Assembly (NCBI GenBank): GCA_004294095.1
Contig: RDZR01000027.1
Coordinates: 1 to 64,000, forward strand
Direction: 5' to 3'
DNA: 64,000 nt
Source: Verrucomicrobiota bacterium
GTDB lineage: Bacteria; Verrucomicrobiota; Verrucomicrobiia; Verrucomicrobiales; Akkermansiaceae
Shown here one piece after another: positions 19,027 to 26,909 of the stretch. Numbering within the stretch: the first letter of the stretch is position 1; each line of letters begins with the position of its first letter. Below the pieces are notes generated by a model. The model was not told the origin of the DNA. It was given only the letters and a program-made list of their open reading frames with translations, and did no database searches. The translations under genes and the position numbers were made by a program.

Positions 19027-20292
19027 ATGAATGGTAAGCACATATTGACAATGATGCATGCGAGCGAGCTTTTACAGGCGCGCGCGATTGATGAAATAAT
19101 GCAACGCTTGGCACCTGACTTTGATGATTTGCCTGCATTTCCCAAGGTGACAGCGAAGGTCTCAGCCCAGGCGATCAACCGGACGTGGAATCATTTCCCT
19201 CACGATCCAGCGGTCAGGCGGGCTTTGCTTGATGCAAGCGAGGACACGCAAGCCTACGAGGGCAATATTGAAAATATGATCGGTTTGATAAAAATTCCTC
19301 TGGGAGTTGCCGGCCCACTACGTGTTCGCGGTCTCGCTGCGTATGGGGATTATGCGGTGCCGTTGGCCACATCGGAGGCGGCCTTAGTGGCAAGTTACCA
19401 CAGGGGCTGCCGCGTGATCAATGAGTCAGGTGGCTGCACGACTTTGATCCTATCAGAATGTGTGACGCGCTCGCCGGCATTCATTTTTGCAACGGCTACG
19501 CAATCTGCACGCTTTGTGCTTTGGGTGTTGGAAAATTTTTCTGTGGTCAAAGGAATTGCCGAGTCCACCACTGCGCATGGACGATTGACGGACATTGGTT
19601 GCATCGTCGAGGGTAACCACGCTTACCTGAATCTTGAATACACCACGGGCGATGCTGCTGGGCAAAATATGGTGACCATTGCCACTCAAGCTGTATGCGA
19701 TTGGGTGGGTGAGCACTGCCCGCTCAAGCCGGAGAAAATTTATGTGGAGGGAAATGCCTCAGGCGATAAAAAGGCGAGCGCTAAATCGTTCATGCATGTG
19801 CGTGGGAAAAAAGTATCGGCAGAAGTGTTGGTGCCCGGGCTGGTTCTCAAACAACGTCTGCATGTAACGGCTAAGGAAATGGAGCAATACTGGCGCGTTT
19901 CTGCCATTGGCGGTGTGCTCAGCGGAACCATCGGTGTGCATGGGCATTTCGCAAATGGATTGGCGGCTTTGTATCTCGCCACGGGGCAAGATGTGGCGTG
20001 CGTGGCAGAGTCCGCTGTGGGCGTAACTCGATTTGAAGCGCGCGATGATGGATCGCTTTACGCCACAGTCACACTGCCGAGCATCATTGCGGGCACAGTG
20101 GGTGGCGGCACATCGATGCCTACCGCGGCGGCATGTCTCGATCTCATGGGTCTGCGCGGAGCAGGCAAGGCTCGTGCTTTTGCCGAGGTGTGTGCCGCGC
20201 TTTTGTTGGGCGGCGAGCTATCGATCATTGCAGCGATGGCAGCAGGCCACTTCAGCCGCGCTCACAAGAAACTTGCTAGGAAAAAACCATGA
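19027..20292 (+). CDS. HMG-CoA reductase, class I type
   Basis: Reduces 3-hydroxy-3-methylglutaryl-CoA to mevalonate. All family landmarks are present in 421 residues: ENMIG at 82-86, TSE with catalytic Glu117, TTGDAAGQNM at 207-215, GDKKAS with catalytic Lys248, GQD with Asp322, GTVGGGT at 356-362 and the C-terminal catalytic His413. The DKK and GTVGGGT forms are those of the class I enzymes of eukaryotes, archaea and some bacteria. There is no membrane anchor. An alternative ATG exists at 19051. It heads a tightly coupled operon and overlaps the next gene in ATGA. Why mevalonate is made here is unclear: no other mevalonate-pathway gene is in the window. Confidence 0.93.
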   Translation: MNGKHILTMMHASELLQARAIDEIMQRLAPDFDDLPAFPKVTAKVSAQAINRTWNHFPHDPAVRRALLDASEDTQAYEGNIENMIGLIKIPLGVAGPLRVRGLAAYGDYAVPLATSEAALVASYHRGCRVINESGGCTTLILSECVTRSPAFIFATATQSARFVLWVLENFSVVKGIAESTTAHGRLTDIGCIVEGNHAYLNLEYTTGDAAGQNMVTIATQAVCDWVGEHCPLKPEKIYVEGNASGDKKASAKSFMHVRGKKVSAEVLVPGLVLKQRLHVTAKEMEQYWRVSAIGGVLSGTIGVHGHFANGLAALYLATGQDVACVAESAVGVTRFEARDDGSLYATVTLPSIIAGTVGGGTSMPTAAACLDLMGLRGAGKARAFAEVCAALLLGGELSIIAAMAAGHFSRAHKKLARKKP

Positions 20293-21176
20293 AGTGGTGG
20301 ATTTATCAAAAAGAGCGATTTTCTCTGGTTGCACACGCACCGTTGATCTTGGCATTCAGCGCCTGCGGGGTATCGTATTCTGCATTACTCGTGGGCACGC
20401 GTCCGAGTTTGGTCTCCTTTGCCGTGGCGTTTGCAGTTTGTCTGATGATGTTCATGCAACTACGCATCGCGGATGAATTCAAGGACGCTGAAGATGATGC
20501 GCGTTGGCGGCCCTATCGCCCAGTTCCTAGAGGTTTGGTAAGTTTAGCCGAGCTGCGCGGATGGTTCATCGCCTTTGCGATCGCGCAGTTGGCATTATCC
20601 GCGCTGTTAGACCTGTGGCTGATCGGCCTTCTTCTGGTGGCTTGGTCTTATCTAACAATGATGTGTGTTGAGTTTTTCTGCCGTGATTGGCTCAAGGCAC
20701 GGCCGGTCATCTACTTGCTATCACACATGGGCATTATGCCATTGGTAGATTGGTTCGCTACCGCCTGCCATTGGGCTCCAGCGGGTCATGGCATGCCTGC
20801 CGGTCTTGGCTGGTTTTTAGCGGCCAGTTTTTTCAACGGAATCGTCATCGAGCTGGGGAGGAAAATTCGCCGCAAGGAGGATGAAGAAGAAGGCGTAGAA
20901 ACCTACAGCGTTTTATGGGGGAAAAAACGGGCGACAATTGCTTGGTTGGCGACCATGCTGCTGACACTATTATGCGGATGGCGGGCATCGCTCTTGACCA
21001 ACTTTCATGAAATTTTTCTCTGGTGCACAATCCCTGCTTTTTTGCTTTCCGCGTGCGTGGCTTATCTTTTTATCATTTCTAACAAAAGCAGCAAAGGCAT
21101 CGAAAAGCTATCGGCGTTGTGGACCTTGGCATTGTATCTCATACTTGGAGTGATTCCATTATGGCTGAAATATTGA
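20289..21176 (+). CDS. UbiA-family prenyltransferase
   Basis: An integral membrane protein of 295 residues with about eight hydrophobic helices. The first acidic motif is RIADEFKDAEDD at 59-70, replacing the NDxxDxxxD of UbiA. The second is the KIRRKEDEEEGVETYS segment near residue 190-205. Members transfer an isoprenyl group from its diphosphate to an aromatic ring, glycerol phosphate or another acceptor. The acceptor here is unknown. It starts in the stop codon of the HMG-CoA reductase gene and ends 16 bp inside the next gene, so it is part of the same unit. Confidence 0.83.
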   Translation: MKWWIYQKERFSLVAHAPLILAFSACGVSYSALLVGTRPSLVSFAVAFAVCLMMFMQLRIADEFKDAEDDARWRPYRPVPRGLVSLAELRGWFIAFAIAQLALSALLDLWLIGLLLVAWSYLTMMCVEFFCRDWLKARPVIYLLSHMGIMPLVDWFATACHWAPAGHGMPAGLGWFLAASFFNGIVIELGRKIRRKEDEEEGVETYSVLWGKKRATIAWLATMLLTLLCGWRASLLTNFHEIFLWCTIPAFLLSACVAYLFIISNKSSKGIEKLSALWTLALYLILGVIPLWLKY

Positions 21177-23569
21177 GTGAAATCGATTCGTTTGATCCGA
21201 TGGTGAGCGGCGGTAAAGCTGCCTCTTTGAGCGCACTGCGGCGTGCGGGATTTGAGGTGCCAGACTTTTTTGCCATCCCACCAAATGTCGTATTCTCTGA
21301 GCAAGAGCTTGGGGACTGGCTTCTGCGACTTGGGAGTGGTCCCTATGCCGTGCGCAGTTCTTCGCGTGATGAAGATGGGGTCAATCATTCCTTCGCTGGG
21401 CAGTTTGCCACTTTTCTGGATGTGGCAGCGGTCGATATTGCCGAGAAAATAGCGATTGTTAGAGCATCCGCAAGCGCGGAGGCAATCCTACTCTATGCAA
21501 GAGAAAAGAAGATTCCGCCACCTGCTGTGCCGGCAGTGTTGATCATGCCGATGCTCGATGCGCGGGCAGCTGGGGTTTGCTTTAGTGCAGATCCGGTGGG
21601 CGGGCGGCGTGCTCTCGCAGTTTTATCCGCATGTGAAGGCACCGGTGAAAAGCTGGTATCAGGTGAGGTGGATGGAGAAGATTGGAAAATTTTCCGCAAA
21701 GGGGAGGCAGTCGGCCAGCAAGGAGTTATTTCAGCAGATGATGCGAAAAAAATAGCTGACTTAGCATGGCGCTGCGAGAGGCATTACATGCGACCGCAAG
21801 ACATCGAGTGGGCGATTGATCGAGCCGGGAAATTATGGCTTTTGCAATCTCGCCCCATCACCACGCTTGGTCATTGCCCAGATCCTGACGACACTTTGCG
21901 CGTATTTGATAATAGCAACATCGCAGAAAGTTACAGTGGCATAACCACGCCGATGACTTTCTCATTTGCGCAGCGGATTTATGAATCCGTCTATCGCGAG
22001 TTTTGTTTTTTATTGGGTGTCCCGCATGAACGCATTGCCGCCGCGGATGATGTTTTCCCGCAGATGCTGGGTATGATTCGCGGCAGGGTGTATTACAATT
22101 TACTCAGCTGGTATCGGGTGCTGGCGCTGCTGCCGGGATTTAATGTGAACCGCACTTTCATGGAGCAAATGATGGGTGTGAAAGAACCGTTGCCCAAGAC
22201 ATTGGTGCAAAAGGTCGTGGCAGAAAATGAGCGCGGACGCCTCGCCGATAAGTGGCATCTATTCAAAACCTGCCTTGGTCTGCTACGTGGATTTTTCTTG
22301 TTAGAAAATCAGATCAAGCAATTCCGCCTACGACTTTCCAAAGCACTTGATACTCCCCTACCCCAATCAATGGATGGCGAAGCGATGGCTGCGGACTATC
22401 GAAGATTGGAAGGCATGTTGCTCAAAAAATGGGATGCACCTCTCGTGAATGATTTTTTCGCCATGATTTTCCACGGCTTGGTGCGTGGCCTATGCGGAAA
22501 GTGGTTTGCTTCCGAACCTCAACTCGTCAATGACCTAATGGCAGATTGTGGCGAAATTATCAGCGCTGAACCGCCGCGAAGAATCTGCCAAATGGCGGAA
22601 ATGGTTGCAAAAAATTCATCTCTAACAAAATTGCTAGCCTCCAGAGAAACTCCCGTGGCAGAAAAAATCCGCGGCTTGAGAGCAGACACAACATTGGCTC
22701 GCGAATGGGATACATACCTGCAACGCTTTGGGGACCGCTGCCTTGAAGAACTTAAATTAGAGAGTCTCAACGTCGCCGATGATCCATACGCACTATTGCT
22801 ATCGCTTGGCCTGCTGGCGCAGCGTGGAGTCACCAAAGCTGATTCGATCAATCAGGTGGTGATGAGACCCAACTTACCTTGGTGGAAGGATAAAATTTTT
22901 TGCTTCGTTCTAACAAATGCGCAGCGTTTAGTGAGAAACAGGGAAAATCTTCGCTTTGAAAGAACACGCTTGTTTGGCCGCGTGCGAGCCTTGGTTTCTG
23001 GCATGGGCCGAGTGCTCTATGCCGATGGCACCATCAATGAAGCGAACGATGTTTTTTACCTCAATCTTAATGAGCTGTTAGCCGTGTGGGACGGCACAGG
23101 AACCACCAGTGATTTGCGCGGATTGATAGCTGCTAGAAAAAGCGAATACGCTGGCTACCAGCAGATGCCTGAACCTCCTGACCGGATTGTATGTCACGGG
23201 CCATTGCACCGATACGAAGAATTTCCTGCAATTAAACCGGCCGTGATGGATGATGCGTTGATGCAGGGAGTCGGAGCCTGTGGTGGCATTGTCCGCGGCA
23301 AAGTCCGTGTGGTGTTAGATCCAAGACAGGTGGAAATGGCGGCAGGTGAAATCATCGTTGCCCGTCAGACCGATCCTGGCTGGGTGGTGCTTTTCCCCTC
23401 CGCAGCTGGTTTGTTAGTCGAGCGCGGCAGCTTGCTTTCCCACTCGGCGATTGTTTCCCGAGAACTACGCCTGCCATGCATCGTATCACTACCTAACATC
23501 ACTCAGATTCTCAAGAATGGCGATGAAATAGAAATGAACGGCGGCAATGGAACTGTTAGAATGTTATGA
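21161..23569 (+). CDS. PEP synthase/rifampin-phosphotransferase-like dikinase
   Basis: An 802-residue protein with the N-terminal ATP-grasp domain of PEP synthase/PPDK (GGKAASLSALRRAGFEVPDF at about 14-33, RSSSRDEDG, FAGQFATFLDV) and a C-terminal swivelling phosphohistidine domain (LLSHSAIVSRE, phospho-His761). Between them are ~450 residues unlike the PEP-binding barrel. The order ATP-grasp, middle domain, His domain is that of rifampin phosphotransferase Rph, in which a phosphate from ATP is passed through His to a small molecule. The middle domain would bind the acceptor, unknown here. The ATG at 21161 was chosen over 21119 because it begins just before the ATP-grasp motif. Confidence 0.82.
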   Translation: MAEILSEIDSFDPMVSGGKAASLSALRRAGFEVPDFFAIPPNVVFSEQELGDWLLRLGSGPYAVRSSSRDEDGVNHSFAGQFATFLDVAAVDIAEKIAIVRASASAEAILLYAREKKIPPPAVPAVLIMPMLDARAAGVCFSADPVGGRRALAVLSACEGTGEKLVSGEVDGEDWKIFRKGEAVGQQGVISADDAKKIADLAWRCERHYMRPQDIEWAIDRAGKLWLLQSRPITTLGHCPDPDDTLRVFDNSNIAESYSGITTPMTFSFAQRIYESVYREFCFLLGVPHERIAAADDVFPQMLGMIRGRVYYNLLSWYRVLALLPGFNVNRTFMEQMMGVKEPLPKTLVQKVVAENERGRLADKWHLFKTCLGLLRGFFLLENQIKQFRLRLSKALDTPLPQSMDGEAMAADYRRLEGMLLKKWDAPLVNDFFAMIFHGLVRGLCGKWFASEPQLVNDLMADCGEIISAEPPRRICQMAEMVAKNSSLTKLLASRETPVAEKIRGLRADTTLAREWDTYLQRFGDRCLEELKLESLNVADDPYALLLSLGLLAQRGVTKADSINQVVMRPNLPWWKDKIFCFVLTNAQRLVRNRENLRFERTRLFGRVRALVSGMGRVLYADGTINEANDVFYLNLNELLAVWDGTGTTSDLRGLIAARKSEYAGYQQMPEPPDRIVCHGPLHRYEEFPAIKPAVMDDALMQGVGACGGIVRGKVRVVLDPRQVEMAAGEIIVARQTDPGWVVLFPSAAGLLVERGSLLSHSAIVSRELRLPCIVSLPNITQILKNGDEIEMNGGNGTVRML

Positions 23570-24672
23570 TCCAATCTGAAGTTCAAAATCGCGCCAGCTT
23601 TGATTACATCCGTTATGCGCAATGCTGGGAAGATGCGGACATATTGGTATCCGCGCTTGCACCGCAAGGCCGCGCGTGTGTCAGCATCGGCTCGGCGGGT
23701 GATAATTGTTTTTCTCTGCTAGCAGCCGGCGCCGCATCGGTCACTGCGGTGGAAATGAACGCCGCTCAAATCGCTTGTATCGAATTACGGCGTGCGGCGT
23801 ATTTGACGCTGGAGCACCCTGAGTTTTTGGAATTGTTAGGATCGCGTGCGTCATCAGATTGTTTATCTCTGTATCGCAAATGCCGCGGCATCATGGATGC
23901 GAATGCTCGAAATTTTTGGGATACAAGGCGTGATCTCATAGCGGCAGGTATCGGTTCGGCTGGAAAATTTGAGAGTTATTTCTGCTTGTTTCGTGAACGC
24001 ATCCTGCCGCTTGCCCATGGTAGGAATCGGGTGCGCCAATTGTTAGAACCAGCAACACTGGAAGAGAGACGTGTTTTCTATCAAAAACAATGGAACAACC
24101 TGCGCTGGCGAACTATTTTCCGCGTGTTTTTTTCACGTTTTGTCATGGGACACATGGGGCGTGATCCGGAATTTTTTCAATACGTGGAGGGCAACGTCGC
24201 GGATCGTATCCTTGAGCGCACGCGCCACGCTTTGGTCGAGATGGATGCCGCTGCAAATCCTTATTTGCATTGGATTCTAACAGGCACTCACGGTGAAGCC
24301 TTGCCGCATGCGTTGCGTCCGGAATCGTTCGAGGCGATTCGCTCAGCATTGTCCCGGCCGGGTGCTTTTGAGGTAATCAATGCACCGTTAGAAGCATTCC
24401 TCGCTACCAGTGGCACAACATTCGATGCATTCAATTTGAGCGATATCTTTGAATACATGAGCGAGTCATCCATGAATTCAATTTTGCAGGAAATAGTGTG
24501 TCATTCTAACAGCGGCGCGCGTCTAGCGTATTGGAATATGCTGGTGCCTAGGAATCGTCCACAAGCGATGGCTGATGTTCTTTTTCCGTTAGAGAAAGAA
24601 GCTGCTAGATTGTTTTTTGAGGACAAAGCGTGGTTTTATTCGCGCTTCATCGTCGAGGAGGTATTGGCATGA
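23566..24672 (+). CDS. DUF3419/BtaA-like aminocarboxypropyl transferase
   Basis: A 368-residue member of DUF3419. The N terminus has YAQCWEDADILV at 17-28 and a SAM-binding VSIGSAGDNCFSLL at 39-52, as in BtaA. BtaA transfers the 3-amino-3-carboxypropyl group of S-adenosylmethionine to diacylglycerol, the first step of betaine-lipid synthesis. Later conserved segments (WNNLRWRTIFRVFFSRFVMG, NLSDIFEYMS) also fit. No BtaB methyltransferase is adjacent. The acceptor could be diacylglycerol or the product of the neighbouring prenyltransferase. Overlaps both neighbours by 4 bp. Confidence 0.82.
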   Translation: MIQSEVQNRASFDYIRYAQCWEDADILVSALAPQGRACVSIGSAGDNCFSLLAAGAASVTAVEMNAAQIACIELRRAAYLTLEHPEFLELLGSRASSDCLSLYRKCRGIMDANARNFWDTRRDLIAAGIGSAGKFESYFCLFRERILPLAHGRNRVRQLLEPATLEERRVFYQKQWNNLRWRTIFRVFFSRFVMGHMGRDPEFFQYVEGNVADRILERTRHALVEMDAAANPYLHWILTGTHGEALPHALRPESFEAIRSALSRPGAFEVINAPLEAFLATSGTTFDAFNLSDIFEYMSESSMNSILQEIVCHSNSGARLAYWNMLVPRNRPQAMADVLFPLEKEAARLFFEDKAWFYSRFIVEEVLA

Positions 24673-25949
24673 ATGTGCTGCTGCTGTGGTTGGCATTTAT
24701 TGGCTTGTGGAGCGCAGTGGCATGGGCGGCCAAATCATTCCATTGGCAAGCAGAATCAAGCCGAAAAGCAATTCACACCGGCATGGGACTGGTGTGTGCT
24801 TGTTTTCCATGGTTTTTTTCTCATCCGTGGGAGGTATGGATGCTCGCTATATTGTGCGTGATTCCACTGGCAGGGGCACGAGTTTTTCCAAATGGGTTTC
24901 CAAAGGCGATGAGTGCCGCACTCAATCGGGTGACGAGGCGTTCTTGGGGCGAGCTGCTTTTCGCTCCATCGGTGGCTCTGGCCTTTACTTTCGGCCATCA
25001 GAACCGGCCGTTATTCACCGCCTGTATTCTTCTGTTAGCCTTGGCCGATGCCGCCGGTGCTTTGGTGGGGAAACGTTGGGGAGCAAACGGCTACGCCACG
25101 ATGAGCACTAGAAAATCAGTGGAAGGCAGCTTGGCGGTGATGATTTCTGGCGGCCTAGTCGTATTTCTGGTGCTATGGATCGCAGCGGTGGCCCCGATCG
25201 GAAATTGCCTTTTCATCGCCATGGTGGCGGGATGCTTGGTCGGCATGATCGAAGCGGTGGCGGATAGCGGGTTTGATAATCTCACAATTCCTGTGGGTAT
25301 GTTTCTAATTCTCGATCGGCTAATTGTCTTGGATCTGGGGGATCTTATCGCGCGGTTAGCCGTGCTCGGTTTTCTCGCAATCACGTTATTACTCAGTGCG
25401 CGGCGTAGCACGCTAGACGGTGGCGCGTTGTTGGCAGGCTGCCTGTTGCTCTATGCCTGCCATGCTCTTGGTGGTTGGCTATTTTTCTTGCCTCCGCTGA
25501 TGGTGTTTTTGTTTCACTTGCGAGCCTGCATCCGCTGGCAGCTGCATCTAAGGATGCATCATGGGGTGATTTCTGTGGCAAGCCTCGGACTACCTGTGAT
25601 GTTGTGGCTTATCGTTAATGCAACGGAAATGATGCCGCAGAGAGCCTCTTTGCAAGCTGTCGCATGGTCCTGTGCGGTTTTTCTGGCACTGGCAATGAGC
25701 GCGACGAAGTGGAAAATGACCTCGCAACGGAATTTTTGGACCCCGTGCATGAAAGCCGTGGCAGTTTGCATTCTGCCGCTATGGGTGCTTGGCGAATTTC
25801 CCGGATGGCTAAATTTTTCCGTAGGGTTTGCTGTTAGTTTAGCTAGTGTTTATTTCGGAGCACGCGTGCCACAAGCCGAGCAATCTTATGAATACTCGTG
25901 GCGAGCTGCTAGCGCATTACTCACATCCTGCACAGTTTTTTTATCATGA
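24669..25949 (+). CDS. Polyprenol/phytol kinase-like membrane protein with DUF92-like C-terminal half
   Basis: A 426-residue polytopic membrane protein. The N-terminal half (1-240) has the dolichol/phytol kinase pattern: RKAIH at 32-36, LADAAGALVG at 125-134, KSVEGS at 149-154 and DNLTIPV at 203-209. These are CTP-dependent lipid-alcohol kinases. The second half begins STLDGGALLAG at 247-257 and continues GGWLFFLPPLMVFLF, the N-terminal pattern of DUF92, the family of plant phytyl-phosphate kinase VTE6. Later conserved residues of DUF92 are weak, so this part may be degenerate. If both halves work, one protein could convert an isoprenol to its diphosphate, the donor needed by UbiA. ATG at 24669 overlaps the previous stop. 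Confidence 0.68.
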   Translation: MNVLLLWLAFIGLWSAVAWAAKSFHWQAESSRKAIHTGMGLVCACFPWFFSHPWEVWMLAILCVIPLAGARVFPNGFPKAMSAALNRVTRRSWGELLFAPSVALAFTFGHQNRPLFTACILLLALADAAGALVGKRWGANGYATMSTRKSVEGSLAVMISGGLVVFLVLWIAAVAPIGNCLFIAMVAGCLVGMIEAVADSGFDNLTIPVGMFLILDRLIVLDLGDLIARLAVLGFLAITLLLSARRSTLDGGALLAGCLLLYACHALGGWLFFLPPLMVFLFHLRACIRWQLHLRMHHGVISVASLGLPVMLWLIVNATEMMPQRASLQAVAWSCAVFLALAMSATKWKMTSQRNFWTPCMKAVAVCILPLWVLGEFPGWLNFSVGFAVSLASVYFGARVPQAEQSYEYSWRAASALLTSCTVFLS

Positions 25950-26908
25950 AAGACCTTATCGATGATGGCTCACCACATTGGGATCATGAATACTCACAAA
26001 ATCTTGTGGCGTTAGATGAGAATCCGGATGCGAGGATTGGTATTTACGATGGCATGCGCATGTGTGCTCATGCTGCACTTTGGTGGCGTGAAGCGGCTTG
26101 CTTGGCGGAAGAAACGATCGGTGTTTTAGGTGGATTTTGCGCCGATGATGAAAGTTCTGCTGAAATGTTGCTTAAAGAGGCGCAAACCATGCTTCGCGAC
26201 CAAAGCTGCAGCATGGTGGTGGGGCCAATGAATGGAAATACTTGGCGTAAGCACCGGTTTGTTTCATGGTCAGATGGAAGTCCACATTTTCTACTGGAGC
26301 CGGCCACTTCTGAGGAGCATCGGGCATATTGGTTGTCTGCTGGTTTCAAACAGCTTGCCGATTATAGCTCCTCACGTGTGGAGCTCGGTAGAGGAAGCAC
26401 CATCTCGGATGCGGTGGTGAATCGTTTATCACTCAGCGGGGTGCGCACGCGAGGTGTCGAAGTAGATCGATTGGAGCAAGAACTAGCAGAAATACATCGT
26501 GTATGCTTGGAGAGTTTTCGCGATAATTTCCTCTACGTCCCGATGGAGCAGCACGAATTTGTAACTCGCTACATGGCGCTTCGGGCATGGATCTCGCCGG
26601 AATACGTTCGGGTGGCGGAATGGCATGGGATGCTTTGCGGCTTTGTATTTTCTCTGCCGGATCCCCTCGCCCAGCGCGATGGCCGAGCAGCTGAATTGAT
26701 CGTCAAAACTCTGGCTGTCTTGCCTAAAAGACACTTTGCTGGATTGGGCAGCTTGTTGGTGGATCAGGTTCATGCAGCCGCTGAGAAAAATGGCCTGCAG
26801 GTGGCGATTCATGCGCTGCAGCGCAATGACAATAGCTCACGACGAATCACTGGCCGCCATCAGGGCGTGATTTTTAGGAAATACGAAATGCTGGCAAAAA
26901 AAATCTAA
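25946..26908 (+). CDS. GNAT-family N-acyltransferase
   Basis: A 320-residue protein with two GNAT-like halves. The first contains CAHAALWWREA and IGVLGGF; the second has the acetyl-CoA motif region VKTLAVLPKRHFAGLGSLLVDQVHAAAEKNG. The pyrophosphate loop R/Q-x-x-G-x-G/A is present as KRHFAGLG. The acyl donor and acceptor are unknown. Overlaps the upstream membrane kinase by 4 bp and is 1 bp from the AMP-ligase, so it is part of the same unit. A role in N-acylating an amine in the lipid made here is inference. Confidence 0.75.
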   Translation: MKDLIDDGSPHWDHEYSQNLVALDENPDARIGIYDGMRMCAHAALWWREAACLAEETIGVLGGFCADDESSAEMLLKEAQTMLRDQSCSMVVGPMNGNTWRKHRFVSWSDGSPHFLLEPATSEEHRAYWLSAGFKQLADYSSSRVELGRGSTISDAVVNRLSLSGVRTRGVEVDRLEQELAEIHRVCLESFRDNFLYVPMEQHEFVTRYMALRAWISPEYVRVAEWHGMLCGFVFSLPDPLAQRDGRAAELIVKTLAVLPKRHFAGLGSLLVDQVHAAAEKNGLQVAIHALQRNDNSSRRITGRHQGVIFRKYEMLAKKI

Positions 26909-26909
26909 C

